Assembly: GCA_900759335.1 (NCBI GenBank)
Contig: CAAEUX010000102.1
Location: forward strand, 87,608-151,607
Direction of reading: 5' to 3'
Origin: an uncultured Collinsella sp.
GTDB taxonomy: Bacteria > Actinomycetota > Coriobacteriia > Coriobacteriales > Coriobacteriaceae
DNA length: 64,000 nt
The position numbers and the translations under genes are program-made. Each line of letters begins with the position of its first letter. Position 1 is the stretch's first letter. Shown in pieces: positions 26,618-36,467 of this stretch. Below the pieces are notes generated by a model. It worked only from the letters and a program-made list of their open reading frames with translations. It made no database searches and had not been told where the DNA came from.

Positions 26618-27804
26618 TGTCATTCCAGACGACGTATGGCCCCGATGGACGCCTCCGTGTTGCCATCCTGGGTTGTACGGGCTCTATCGGCACCCAGGCA
26701 CTCGATGTGTGCCGTCAGCATGCTGATCGCCTACAGGTGACGGCGCTGTCCGTTAATTCCAGCACCTCTGAGCTCGTTGCCGCTGCCCGCGAGTTCTCGG
26801 TTCCGGCGGTTGCCGTGGCCGATGTCGCTCACGGCGATGACGCCGTGCTGCAGGAGTTGCCCGAGGGAACGAAGCTCGGCGTTGGCGCGCAGGCGGTTTG
26901 CGAGCTCGCGCGTCGCGACGATGTCGACTGCGTGCTCGTTGCTATTGTGGGCGCCGCCGGTCTCGAGGCGAGCCATGCGGCCTTGACCTCTAATAAGCGC
27001 CTTGCCCTTGCCAACAAGGAGTCCCTCGTCGTCGGCGGCGACTTGCTTATGCCGTTGGCGCAACCGGGCCAGCTTATTCCAGTCGACTCTGAGCACTCCG
27101 CCATCTACCAGTGCTATCTGGGGGAGAACCCGCGCGAGGCTCATTGTATTTGGCTCACCTGCTCGGGCGGTCCGTTCTTTGGCCGCACGCGCGACGAGCT
27201 AGATCGCGTGACGCGTGCCGATGCCCTCGCACATCCCACGTGGGCCATGGGTGCTAAGATCACCATCGACTCCGCCACCCTCATGAATAAGGGCCTGGAG
27301 CGCATTGAGGCCATGCATCTGTTTAACTGCGACCTCGATTTCATTAACGTGGTCGTGCAGCGTCAGTCCAAGATTCACTCTATGGTCGAGTTTGCCGACG
27401 GCTCCGTGATGGCGCATCTCGGTGCTTCCGACATGCGTATTCCCATCCAGTTCGCGTTCTCGTATCCCGAGCGTTGGGATACCCCGGCGCCTCGTATCGA
27501 TTTCCGCGAGCTGGGGCAGCTCACGTTTGATGCTGCCGACATGGATACCTTCCGCTGTCTGGCACTGGCCGAGCGTGCCGGCAAGACGGGTGGCACCATG
27601 CCGTGCGTGCTCAATGCCGCCAACGAGGTCGCCGTCGATGCCTTCCTGCACGATGGCTGCAGCTTTACCGATATCGATTGCATTGTGGAATCCTGCATGG
27701 ATGCCCACGATATGCAGGCGGTCGATTCGTTTGAGCAGCTTCGCGACATCGATGCGTGGGCGCGTGAAAAGGCTGCGCAGGTACTCGCCGCAACCCGTTC
27801 CTAA
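26617..27804 (+). CDS. dxr: 1-deoxy-D-xylulose 5-phosphate reductoisomerase
   Basis: The second enzyme of the MEP isoprenoid pathway; it converts DXP to MEP with NADPH. It has 395 residues. The NADPH-binding motif is ILGCTGSIGTQALDV, the substrate loop ALANKESLVVGG, the metal-binding region PVDSEHSAIYQ, and the flexible-loop residues TCSGGPFFG. It overlaps cdsA by one base. Together with ispG nearby, it shows that the organism uses the MEP route. Confidence 0.96.
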   Translation: MSFQTTYGPDGRLRVAILGCTGSIGTQALDVCRQHADRLQVTALSVNSSTSELVAAAREFSVPAVAVADVAHGDDAVLQELPEGTKLGVGAQAVCELARRDDVDCVLVAIVGAAGLEASHAALTSNKRLALANKESLVVGGDLLMPLAQPGQLIPVDSEHSAIYQCYLGENPREAHCIWLTCSGGPFFGRTRDELDRVTRADALAHPTWAMGAKITIDSATLMNKGLERIEAMHLFNCDLDFINVVVQRQSKIHSMVEFADGSVMAHLGASDMRIPIQFAFSYPERWDTPAPRIDFRELGQLTFDAADMDTFRCLALAERAGKTGGTMPCVLNAANEVAVDAFLHDGCSFTDIDCIVESCMDAHDMQAVDSFEQLRDIDAWAREKAAQVLAATRS

Positions 27805-27829
27805 CCCATAAGGATTGCTTTTTCGTTTT

Positions 27830-29191
27830 ATGGATACTGTTCTGAGCGTTCTCTCATCGGTCTTTTGGGGCCTGCTGATGCTTTCCGTCCTCGTGTTTTT
27901 GCACGAGGGCGGCCACTTTTTGGCGGCGCGTGCCTGCGGCGTCCGTGTGACCGAGTTCTTTTTGGGCCTGCCGTGCCGCTTTGACATCCATTACACGTCG
28001 CGTCGCATTGGAACCAAGTTTGGCGTGACCCCGCTGCTGCTGGGTGGCTACGCTGCCATCTGCGGTATGGATCCGACCGATGTCTCCTGCGCCGATCGCG
28101 TGCTCGCGGCTATCTACCGTCATGGTCGCGTGACCGTGGCCGACCTTGCTGTCGAGCTCGAGCTTTCCGAGGAGGATGTGCTCGAGGCTTGTGCTCTGTT
28201 GCTGGGCTGGGGCTCCATCGCTCCCTGGTATGAGGAAGGGGAGAAACCCTCGCCGAGCTACTATCCCACCAAGTATCAGACGCTGCCGCGAGACGCGGCG
28301 GGTTACACCACCTTTGACGGCCGCCGGTTCGATCGAGAGCATGCGACTGCCGAGGGCGATGTGTGGGAGCTGCCGTGCGGCGAGGCTGATTTCTTGGCGC
28401 AAGAGCGCTCGCACACTTATCTTGGCCAGGGCTTTCTCAAGCGCGCCTTTATGCTGCTCGCGGGCATTCTCGTCAATATCCTGACGGGTTTTTTGCTGCT
28501 TATGAGCATCTATTCCATTGCGGGCGTCACCGTGCCGATCGATACCAACGTGATCGGTCAGGTTGACGAGGGGTCTATTGCCGCCAAGGCGGGTATCGAG
28601 GCTGGTGATGCGATCCTTTCGGTTGACGGTGTATCGTGCTCCACATGGATGAGCGTTTACGATGCCATCGGCAAGGCCGCCGGTAAGGACGATATCGCCA
28701 TTGAGTATGAGCGCGACGGCAAGCAGCATTCGACCTCGGTTGCGCTCAAAGAGGACGAGCGCCTAGGTGTGTATGCCTCTACGCAGGTGGTCCGTTTAGA
28801 CCCCATCACGTCGGCTCGCCTTTCGTTCTCCTATGTCGTGCAGACAGCGGAGGGCGTGATGCGCCTGCTCCAGCCGCAGCATACGATGGAGATTCTCGAT
28901 CAGTCTTCTTCGATCGTGGGCATTAGCGTTATGTCCTCACAGGCTGCTGCTGCCGGTCCTGCCACGTTCCTTTCGTTTGCCGCCCTCATTTCGTTCTCGC
29001 TTGGCTTTATGAACCTGCTGCCCATCCCACCACTCGATGGCGGCAAGCTGGTCATCGAGATCATTCAAAAGATTGCTGGCCGCGAGCTTCCACTCAAGGT
29101 CCAGACGATTGTGAGCTATGTGGGCATCGCGCTCTTTGCGCTGCTGTTTGTCTATATGCTTCGTTCCGACGTCCTTCGATTTATCCTGTAG
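27830..29191 (+). CDS. rseP: RseP-family site-2 metalloprotease with an inserted winged-helix-like domain
   Basis: An intramembrane zinc protease of 453 residues. HEGGH (residues 25-29) in the first transmembrane helix is the HExxH active site. A PDZ domain follows at about 235-300 (VGQVDEGSIAAKAGIEAGD), and the last membrane motif FMNLLPIPPLDGGK supplies the third zinc ligand. Between GGYAAICGMDPT (to residue 83) and GQGFLKRAF (from 200), most homologues have only a short link. Here about 110 residues intervene; 87-133 read like a helix-turn-helix (DRVLAAIYRHGRVTVADLA, LELSEEDVLEACALLLGWG). The start is the ATG at 27830; a TTG at 27815 abuts the AAGGA and is less likely. Confidence 0.92.
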   Translation: MDTVLSVLSSVFWGLLMLSVLVFLHEGGHFLAARACGVRVTEFFLGLPCRFDIHYTSRRIGTKFGVTPLLLGGYAAICGMDPTDVSCADRVLAAIYRHGRVTVADLAVELELSEEDVLEACALLLGWGSIAPWYEEGEKPSPSYYPTKYQTLPRDAAGYTTFDGRRFDREHATAEGDVWELPCGEADFLAQERSHTYLGQGFLKRAFMLLAGILVNILTGFLLLMSIYSIAGVTVPIDTNVIGQVDEGSIAAKAGIEAGDAILSVDGVSCSTWMSVYDAIGKAAGKDDIAIEYERDGKQHSTSVALKEDERLGVYASTQVVRLDPITSARLSFSYVVQTAEGVMRLLQPQHTMEILDQSSSIVGISVMSSQAAAAGPATFLSFAALISFSLGFMNLLPIPPLDGGKLVIEIIQKIAGRELPLKVQTIVSYVGIALFALLFVYMLRSDVLRFIL

Positions 29192-29204
29192 GGGAGTGTT
29201 TGGA

Positions 29205-30287
29205 TTGTCTTTATCCCATCCTTTGCCTCGCGAGTTGACGCGCCCCGTGCATGTGGGCGGTGTGCAGATCGGTGGCGGCGCGCCGGTGGTGGTCCAATCC
29301 ATGACCTGCACTGATACCGCTGATGCCCAGGCAACGCTTGCGCAAGTGTGCGCGTTGGCGCAGGCTGGCTGCGATATCGTGCGTGTGAGCGTGCCCACCG
29401 AGGCCGCGCTTGAGGGTTTCCGCATCATCTGTGCCGAGTCTCCGGTGCCGATCGTCGCCGATATTCACTTTAACCATAAGCTCGCCATCGGCGCCGTCGA
29501 GGCTGGTGCCGCCAAGCTTCGCATCAATCCCGGCAATATCGGCGATTGGGCTAAGGTCGATGCCGTGATCGATGCCGCGGGCGCCGCTGGGTGCGCGATT
29601 CGTATCGGCGTCAATGCCGGTTCGCTCGAACAGGATATCGCCGAGCGCGACGACCTCACGCAGCCCGAAAAGCTCGTGATGTCGAGCGAGCGCTTCGTCA
29701 AGCACTTTGAGGACCGCGGCTTTACGAACATTGTGCTTTCGGCCAAGGCCCATAGCGTGCAAACGACGCTTGATACCTATCGAGCCCTGTCGCGTGAGAT
29801 TCCCCACGTTCCGCTTCACCTGGGCGTGACGGAGGCGGGGACCAAGCTCCAGGGCACCATCAAGAGCTCTGTAGGCTTGGGTATCTTGCTTTCCGAAGGC
29901 ATTGGCGACACCATGCGTGTGTCGCTCACAGCCGATCCGGTTGAGGAGCCGCCGGTTGCCTGGGGTATTCTGCAGTCGCTGGGCCTGCGTCGCCGTGGTC
30001 CCGAGATTGTCTCGTGCCCCACGTGCGCCCGCTGCCAGGTTGACCTCATTCCCATTGCCGAGGAGGTCACCGAGCGGCTTAAGAACTACTCCGCGCCACT
30101 TTCGATCGCTGTGATGGGATGTGCCGTTAATGGCCCCGGCGAGGCTTCCGACGCCGACCTAGGCGTGGCCTGTGGACGAGGTCAGGCCCTGCTCTTTTCG
30201 CATGGCCAGATCATTGGTAAAGTAGCTGAGGATCAAATTGTCGACGCGCTGATGGCTGAGGTCGACAAACTTATTGAGGAGAAGTAA
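29205..30287 (+). CDS. ispG: 4-hydroxy-3-methylbut-2-enyl diphosphate synthase (IspG/GcpE)
   Basis: An iron-sulfur enzyme converting MEcPP to HMBPP in the MEP pathway. It has 360 residues. The TIM barrel opens with VHVGGVQIGGGAPVVVQSMT; the C-terminal [4Fe-4S] cysteines are in SCPTCARCQVD and VMGCAVNGPGEASDAD. The TTG at 29205 has AGGGGAG 8 bp upstream and gives the standard N-terminus; an in-frame GTG at 29196 lies inside that ribosome-binding site. It is 13 bp after rseP and adjoins proS with no gap. Confidence 0.95.
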   Translation: MSLSHPLPRELTRPVHVGGVQIGGGAPVVVQSMTCTDTADAQATLAQVCALAQAGCDIVRVSVPTEAALEGFRIICAESPVPIVADIHFNHKLAIGAVEAGAAKLRINPGNIGDWAKVDAVIDAAGAAGCAIRIGVNAGSLEQDIAERDDLTQPEKLVMSSERFVKHFEDRGFTNIVLSAKAHSVQTTLDTYRALSREIPHVPLHLGVTEAGTKLQGTIKSSVGLGILLSEGIGDTMRVSLTADPVEEPPVAWGILQSLGLRRRGPEIVSCPTCARCQVDLIPIAEEVTERLKNYSAPLSIAVMGCAVNGPGEASDADLGVACGRGQALLFSHGQIIGKVAEDQIVDALMAEVDKLIEEK

Positions 30288-32012
<1,725 letters not shown>

Positions 32013-32041
32013 TCGATGATTTCGCTTTTAGTTCGATATAC

Positions 32042-32092
32042 GGGACGGCCCCGCATTTCTCCAGATCGGGGAGATGCGGGCCGTCCTTTTAT
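32042..32092 (+). terminator. Terminator of the pyrH-proS transcription unit
   Basis: GGACGGCC and CGCAT on the left pair with ATGCG and GGCCGTCC on the right, with one bulged C and additional CTCC/GGAG pairing near the loop. CTTTTATC follows. Confidence 0.82.
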
Positions 32093-32116
32093 CTTGTGGC
32101 ATCCTCGATATCTAAA

Positions 32117-32158
32117 AAGGAAAACCCCGCAGCCGATATGAGCTTCGGGGTTTTCCTT
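32117..32158 (-). terminator. Terminator of the minus-strand APH-like gene
   Basis: A perfect 12-bp stem (AAGGAAAACCCC with GGGGTTTTCCTT) and an 18-nt loop, followed on the minus strand by TTTTTAG. It faces the proS terminator, so the two transcription units are insulated. Confidence 0.75.
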
Positions 32159-32190
32159 GTGCCTCCGATGCGAAATAAATCGCTCAGATA

Positions 32191-32955
32191 TTACTGATAA
32201 TCGACGACGTCGATCCAGTTCTTCAGGAACTCATCGTTCACGTTGCGCTTACGAGCGAGCTCGGAAGCGGCGACGATGCTCGTCCACTGACGCACGACCT
32301 GCATGGGCATGTCGGCGCGGTCGCAGTAGAGCTCCAGGTAGGCCTCAGCCTGATCCTTGCTGTTGAGGGCAAAGAGCAGGTAGGTGGTGGCAACGTCGGC
32401 AGCAGGGGAGCCCTGGGTGGCGTGTGCCCAGTCGCACACATAGAGCTGGCCGTCGTCGCCGACGATGACGTTGGAGGGGTTGAAGTCGCCGTGGCAGACC
32501 TTGAACTCCTTGGTCATGCCGTCCAGACGCTCCTGAAGGTTGTAGCGCGTGGTGGCATTGAGCTGATCAAGGCTGTCGATCATGCGGGCGTACTTGTCGC
32601 GCTGACGATTGAGCAGCGGGGAGGTGTAGCCGTGGATCTCGATCTGGAGGTCGACGAACATCTCGAGGTACTCACCAAAGCGCTGGGGCTCGGCAGTCAT
32701 CTTCTCGGCAAGGGTGGTGCCCGGAACCTTCTCGGTCACGAGCGCCCAGCCGTTGGCGTTCTCGAGCTGGGAAACCTCGAGCGCCTTGGGGCTGCGGATG
32801 CCGCACTCATTGATGCGGGCAAGATTCAAAGCCTCGTTGAACACGTCGGAGACAGGCTTGGTCTCGTTAAAGACCTTGACAATCTTGTCGCCCAGGTCGT
32901 AAACGACCTTGTTGCCACGGCGGACGAGCTCGGTCTTGGAATCGGGTAGCAGCAT
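32191..32955 (-). CDS. Aminoglycoside phosphotransferase/choline kinase-fold protein, substrate unknown
   Basis: A 254-residue protein of the APH superfamily. The Brenner-type catalytic motif is CHGDFNPSNVIV and the metal-binding Asp follows in VCDWAHATQGSPAADVA. The N-lobe is KVVYDLGDKIVKVFNE with Lys near residue 27. Such proteins may phosphorylate small molecules or sugars; the sequence does not identify the substrate, and an antibiotic-resistance role should not be assumed. It is 88 bp downstream of adhE on the same strand, separated by a strong hairpin. AAAGGA lies before the ATG. Confidence 0.75.
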   Translation of the reverse strand: MLLPDSKTELVRRGNKVVYDLGDKIVKVFNETKPVSDVFNEALNLARINECGIRSPKALEVSQLENANGWALVTEKVPGTTLAEKMTAEPQRFGEYLEMFVDLQIEIHGYTSPLLNRQRDKYARMIDSLDQLNATTRYNLQERLDGMTKEFKVCHGDFNPSNVIVGDDGQLYVCDWAHATQGSPAADVATTYLLFALNSKDQAEAYLELYCDRADMPMQVVRQWTSIVAASELARKRNVNDEFLKNWIDVVDYQ

Positions 32956-32987
32956 GGTTGCATCCTTTCAACGATGCGATAGAAGCG

Positions 32988-33026
32988 ACGGCGGGGGTGT
33001 GTGAAACACCCGTGCACCCCCGCCGT
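32988..33026 (-). terminator. Stable hairpin between adhE and the APH-like gene
   Basis: A perfect 12-bp GC-rich stem (ACGGCGGGGGTG with its complement) with a 15-nt loop. No T-run follows on the minus strand, so it may be a weak terminator or an mRNA-stabilising structure at the adhE 3' end. Confidence 0.5.
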
Positions 33027-33043
33027 TAAAAACCGTGCTAAAA

Positions 33044-35692
33044 CTAGCAGACGGCGTAATCCTGGGGCTCGCGGCCGTAGTAGGCGTCCAGGTAGAGCTC
33101 CTTGATCTCGCTCATGAGCGGGTAGCGCGGGTTGGCGCCGGTGCACTGGTCGTTGAATGCCTGCTCGGTCATTTCGTCGAGGGTGTCGAGGAAGTACTGC
33201 TCGTCAACACCGTAGTCAGCGATGGTCTTCTTGACGCCGATGAAGTCCTTGAGCTCTTCGAGCTTCGTGATGAAGTTCTCGAAGACCTCCTTGTCGTCCT
33301 TGCCCTCGATGCCGCAGTACTTGGCCATCTCGGCGTAGTTGTGCAGCGCGTTGGGGTAAGGATACTGGGAGAAGGTACCCATCTTGACGGGAGCCTCGGC
33401 GGCGTTGTAGCGCATGACGCGGGTCAGGATGACAGCGTTTGCGAGGCCGTGGGGCAGGTGATGGAAAGCGCCGAGCTTGTGGGCCATGGAGTGGTTGAGG
33501 CCCAGGAAGGCGTTGGCGAAGGCCATACCGGCCATGCAGGAGGCGTTGTGCATCTCCTCGCGGGCGTGCGGGTCCTTGGCGCCGTTCGTGAAGCTGGAGG
33601 GCAGGTTCTCGAAGACGAGCTTGGCAGCGCGCTCGGAGAGGCCCTTGGTGTAGTCGGAAGCCATGATGGAGACGTAGGACTCGATGGCGTGGGTCATGAC
33701 GTCGATGCCGGAGGCAGCGGTCAGGCCGCGCGGGGCGGTCATGCAGTTGTCGGCGTCGACGATAGCCATGTTGGGGAGCAGCGCGTAGTCGGCGAGCGGC
33801 CACTTGATGCCGGTCTCCTTGTCGGTGATGATGGCGAACGGCGTGCACTCGGAGCCGGTACCCGAGGAGGTCGGGACGGCGACGAAGTAGGCCTTCTTGC
33901 CCATCTCGGGGAAGGTGAAGATACGCTTGCGGATGTCCATGAAGTCCATGGCCATGTCCTCAAACTTGCACTCGGGGTGCTCGTACATCATCCACATGAT
34001 CTTGCCGGCGTCCATAGCGGAGCCACCGCCGACGGCGATGATGACGTCCGGCTCAAAGAGAGCCATCTGCTTGGCGCCGCGACGTGCGCACTGCAGCGAC
34101 GGATCGGGCTCGACGTCGTAGAAGCAGTCGTGGGCGATGCCCATCTCGTCGAGCTTGGCCTCGATGGCGCGGGTGTTGCCATTCTTGAAGAGGAACTGGT
34201 CGGTGACGATGAAGGCGCGCTTCTTGCCCATGACGTTGCCCAGCTCGTCGAGGGCGACGGGCGTGGAACCCTTCTTGAAGTAGACCTTCTCGGGAGCGCG
34301 GAACCACAGCATGTTCTCACGGCGCTCGGCCACAGTCTTAACGTTGATCAAGTGCTTCACCCCAACGTTCTCGGAGACGGAGTTGCCGCCCCAGGAGCCG
34401 CAGCCCAGGGTCAGAGACGGCTTCATGCCAAAGTTGTACAGGTCACCGATGCCGCCGTGCGAGGACGGGGTGTTGATGACGATACGGCAGGCCTTCATGA
34501 CGTGCTCGAACAGGCTGATCTTCTCGGCCTGGGCGGGGTGCACATACAGAGAGGCGGTGTGGCCCGGGCCACCGGCGAGCACGAGGTGCTCGGCCTTGTC
34601 GACGGCCTCCTGGAAGTCCTTGGCGTGGTACATGGCCAGGACCGGGGAGAGCTTCTCGTGGGAGAACTCCTCCTTGGCGGGGTCGGTGGAGGTGACCTCG
34701 GCGATCAGGATCTTGGTCTTGGCGGGAACCTCGATGCCGGCGAGCTCGGCGATCTTGGCAGCGGCCATGCCGGGGATGCGGTGATCGAGAGCGCCGTTCT
34801 TGAACATGGCGGCACGCAGGGCCTCCATCTCGGCACCCTGCTTGACGAAGTAGCAGCCGCGCTTCTGGAACTCGGCCTTAACCTGGTCATAGATGCTGTC
34901 GATTACGGTCACGGACTGCTCGGAAGCGCAGATCATGCCGTTGTCGAAGGTCTTGGAGTGGATGATGGAGTTGACGGCGAGCAGCACGTCGGCGGTGTCG
35001 TCGATGACGACCGGGGTGTTACCGGCGCCAACGCCCAGGGCGGGCTTGCCCGAGGAGTAAGCGGCCTTGACCATGCCCGGGCCACCGGTGGCGAGGATGA
35101 TGTCGACGTCGCGCATGACCATGTTAGTCAGCTCGATGGAGGGGACATCGACCCAGCCGATGATGCCCTCGGGGGCGCCGGCCTTGACGGCGGCGTCAAG
35201 CACGAGCTTGGCGGCGGCGATGGTGCACTTGGCGGCAGCCGGGTGCGGGGAGATGATGATGGCGTTGCGGGTCTTCAGGCAGATCAGCGTCTTGAAGATC
35301 GCGGTGGAGGTGGGGTTGGTCGTCGGGATGACGGCGCCCACGATGCCGATGGGCTCGGCGATCTTGGTGATGCCGTAAGCCTCGTCGCGCTCCAGGACAC
35401 CACAGGTCTTGGTGTTCTTGTAAGCGTTGTAGATGTACTCTGCGGCGTAGTGGTTCTTGATGACCTTGTCCTCAAGAACGCCGCGGCCGGTCTCCTCGAT
35501 GGCCATCTTCGCCAACGGGATACGAGCCTTGTTGGCGGCCATGGCGGCCTCATAGAAGATCTTGTCGACCTGCTCCTGCGTGTACGTAGCAAAAAGCGCC
35601 TGGGCCTCTCGCATCTGAGCGAGCTTGGCCTCAAGCGCCTCTACGTTGTCCACAATTGCGGGAGTAGTGTTTTCCGGTGACTTTTTCACCAT
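33044..35692 (-). CDS. adhE: Bifunctional acetaldehyde-CoA / alcohol dehydrogenase
   Basis: AdhE reduces acetyl-CoA to acetaldehyde and then ethanol, regenerating NAD+ in fermentation. The 882-residue protein joins two enzymes. The aldehyde dehydrogenase half (1 to about 440) has its nucleophilic Cys in NGMICASEQSV and the cofactor region GGPGMVKAAYSSG. The iron-dependent alcohol dehydrogenase half has GGGSAMDAGK and the metal ligands in GLNHSMAHKLGAFHHLPHG. These proteins assemble into long helical spirosomes. The ATG is preceded by AAGGAG. A palindrome lies about 95 bp upstream of the start. Confidence 0.97.
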   Translation of the reverse strand: MVKKSPENTTPAIVDNVEALEAKLAQMREAQALFATYTQEQVDKIFYEAAMAANKARIPLAKMAIEETGRGVLEDKVIKNHYAAEYIYNAYKNTKTCGVLERDEAYGITKIAEPIGIVGAVIPTTNPTSTAIFKTLICLKTRNAIIISPHPAAAKCTIAAAKLVLDAAVKAGAPEGIIGWVDVPSIELTNMVMRDVDIILATGGPGMVKAAYSSGKPALGVGAGNTPVVIDDTADVLLAVNSIIHSKTFDNGMICASEQSVTVIDSIYDQVKAEFQKRGCYFVKQGAEMEALRAAMFKNGALDHRIPGMAAAKIAELAGIEVPAKTKILIAEVTSTDPAKEEFSHEKLSPVLAMYHAKDFQEAVDKAEHLVLAGGPGHTASLYVHPAQAEKISLFEHVMKACRIVINTPSSHGGIGDLYNFGMKPSLTLGCGSWGGNSVSENVGVKHLINVKTVAERRENMLWFRAPEKVYFKKGSTPVALDELGNVMGKKRAFIVTDQFLFKNGNTRAIEAKLDEMGIAHDCFYDVEPDPSLQCARRGAKQMALFEPDVIIAVGGGSAMDAGKIMWMMYEHPECKFEDMAMDFMDIRKRIFTFPEMGKKAYFVAVPTSSGTGSECTPFAIITDKETGIKWPLADYALLPNMAIVDADNCMTAPRGLTAASGIDVMTHAIESYVSIMASDYTKGLSERAAKLVFENLPSSFTNGAKDPHAREEMHNASCMAGMAFANAFLGLNHSMAHKLGAFHHLPHGLANAVILTRVMRYNAAEAPVKMGTFSQYPYPNALHNYAEMAKYCGIEGKDDKEVFENFITKLEELKDFIGVKKTIADYGVDEQYFLDTLDEMTEQAFNDQCTGANPRYPLMSEIKELYLDAYYGREPQDYAVC

Positions 35693-35785
35693 TTGTGTCT
35701 CCTTGCGATCGGAGATTTACCCTACGCCTTGCATGATAGCAAGAAATAATTCGGTGAACGGTCAGATTCCCGTAAAAGACAAACT

Positions 35786-35813
35786 AAAACGCTTCAATAA
35801 ACTGAAGCGTTTT
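35786..35813. promoter_or_regulatory. Inverted-repeat operator candidate upstream of adhE
   Basis: AAAACGCTTCA and its perfect 11-bp complement are separated by 6 bp. Its near edge is 93 bp upstream of the adhE ATG. Each half contains AAGCGTT, reminiscent of LacI/GalR-type half-sites. It does not match the Rex consensus (TTGTTAA-TTAACAA), the redox repressor often controlling adhE. No gene lies upstream on the plus strand that would need a terminator here. Confidence 0.5.
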
Positions 35814-35846
35814 AACAAATAACTATCGGCCTGCTGCATCGCCTTG

Positions 35847-36091
35847 CTCATTGGGGACAGACTTACATGAGTATTTCAATGGGAAAACGGGGCATCTGTT
35901 TGATAATCGCTATTCGCGGGTCGCTGTTGAGTCGGACACACAGGTGGTGCAGCTGCTCGACTATATTCATCTTAATCCCGTGAAAGGTGCGCTCGACTCG
36001 CTCGAGGCGTACCGTTAGTTATAAGGCATATCAGCTGGGCTATGATCCCTTTGACATCTGCAAACCCTCATGTAAGTCTGTCCCCAATGAG
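35847..36091. mobile_element. MITE-like element, a non-autonomous relic of a REP-associated (Y1) transposase unit
   Basis: Perfect 25-bp terminal inverted repeats lie at 35847-35871 and 36067-36091. The left one begins CTCATTGGGGACAG; the right one is its exact complement. The 195 bp between them encode a frameshifted C-terminal part of a Y1/TnpA_REP transposase. With no complete transposase it could move only by help in trans. It occupies the gap between adhE and rpmB. Confidence 0.8.
35869..36066 (+). pseudogene. Truncated, frameshifted Y1 (TnpA_REP / IS200-like) transposase fragment
   Basis: An open stretch of 49 codons (35869-36015) reads EYFNGKTGHLFDNRYSRV and continues to QLLDYIHLNPVKGALDSLEAYR, then TAG. 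This is the conserved second half of REP-associated tyrosine transposases (GHLFQGRY and YIHLNPV blocks). After a frame change near 36016 the family continues as SYKAYQLGYDPFDIC. The N-terminal part, with the HUH metal-binding motif, is missing, so it is a remnant. Confidence 0.78.
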
Positions 36092-36094
36092 TGC

Positions 36095-36127
36095 AAAAAG
36101 GCGCCCTCCGTAGGGGAGAGCGCCTTT
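36095..36127 (-). terminator. Terminator of rpmB
   Basis: Read on the minus strand, a 13-bp stem (AAAGGCGCTCTCC with its complement, one G-U pair) on a CTAC loop is followed by TTTTT. It begins 68 bp after the rpmB stop and borders the transposon relic. Confidence 0.8.
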
Positions 36128-36195
36128 GGTAAGTTCTATGTGAACGCGAGGTCTTTGACCCGGAGAGTCCGAGGTACTTGTTGGTAAGACCTTAT

Positions 36196-36384
36196 TTAGG
36201 AGCGCGCAACCTTGCCGGACTTGAGGCAGGTGGAGCAAACGTTCATCTTGCGACGGTGACCGTCGACGACGACGTAGACGCGCTGGATGTTGGGGCGGAA
36301 CTTACGGTTGGTGACGCGGTGAGAGTGGCTGATGGAGCGACCGGCAACGGGGTGCTTACCGCAAACTTCGCAAACTTTGGACAT
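36196..36384 (-). CDS. rpmB: 50S ribosomal protein L28, zinc-ribbon form
   Basis: A 62-residue protein beginning MSKVCEVCGKHPVAGRSISHSH with the L28 core RRKFRPNIQRV seen here as TNRKFRPNIQRVYVVVDG. Two CxxC pairs (CEVC and CSTC) mark the zinc-binding C+ form; zinc-limited bacteria often keep a C- paralogue elsewhere. The ATG at 36384 follows GGAGGG; the open frame extends 16 codons further upstream without conservation. Minus strand, single gene with its own promoter and terminator. Confidence 0.95.
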   Translation of the reverse strand: MSKVCEVCGKHPVAGRSISHSHRVTNRKFRPNIQRVYVVVDGHRRKMNVCSTCLKSGKVARS

Positions 36385-36438
36385 AACTGACCCTCCTTGG
36401 GCGACAAACGAACATGTCGCGTTAACAAACAAGCCTGA

Positions 36439-36467
36439 ACTATAGCACAGAAGCAGATCCCTGTACG
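36439..36467 (-). promoter_or_regulatory. Probable promoter of rpmB
   Basis: On the minus strand TATAGT (36439-36444) is preceded at 17 bp by CGTACA (36462-36467). The -10 is good; the -35 is weak. Confidence 0.4.

Noticed and set aside
32191..32955. Antibiotic-resistance annotation for the APH-like gene
   Set aside because: The fold alone does not show aminoglycoside specificity, and the context is metabolic.
33035..35680. An 881-codon plus-strand frame opposite adhE
   Set aside because: Composition is Gly/Val/Leu/Asp-rich repeats typical of antisense frames; AdhE on the minus strand is unmistakable.
35786..35813. Rex operator or plus-strand terminator
   Set aside because: No TTGTTAA-type half-sites, and no plus-strand gene upstream that would need a terminator.
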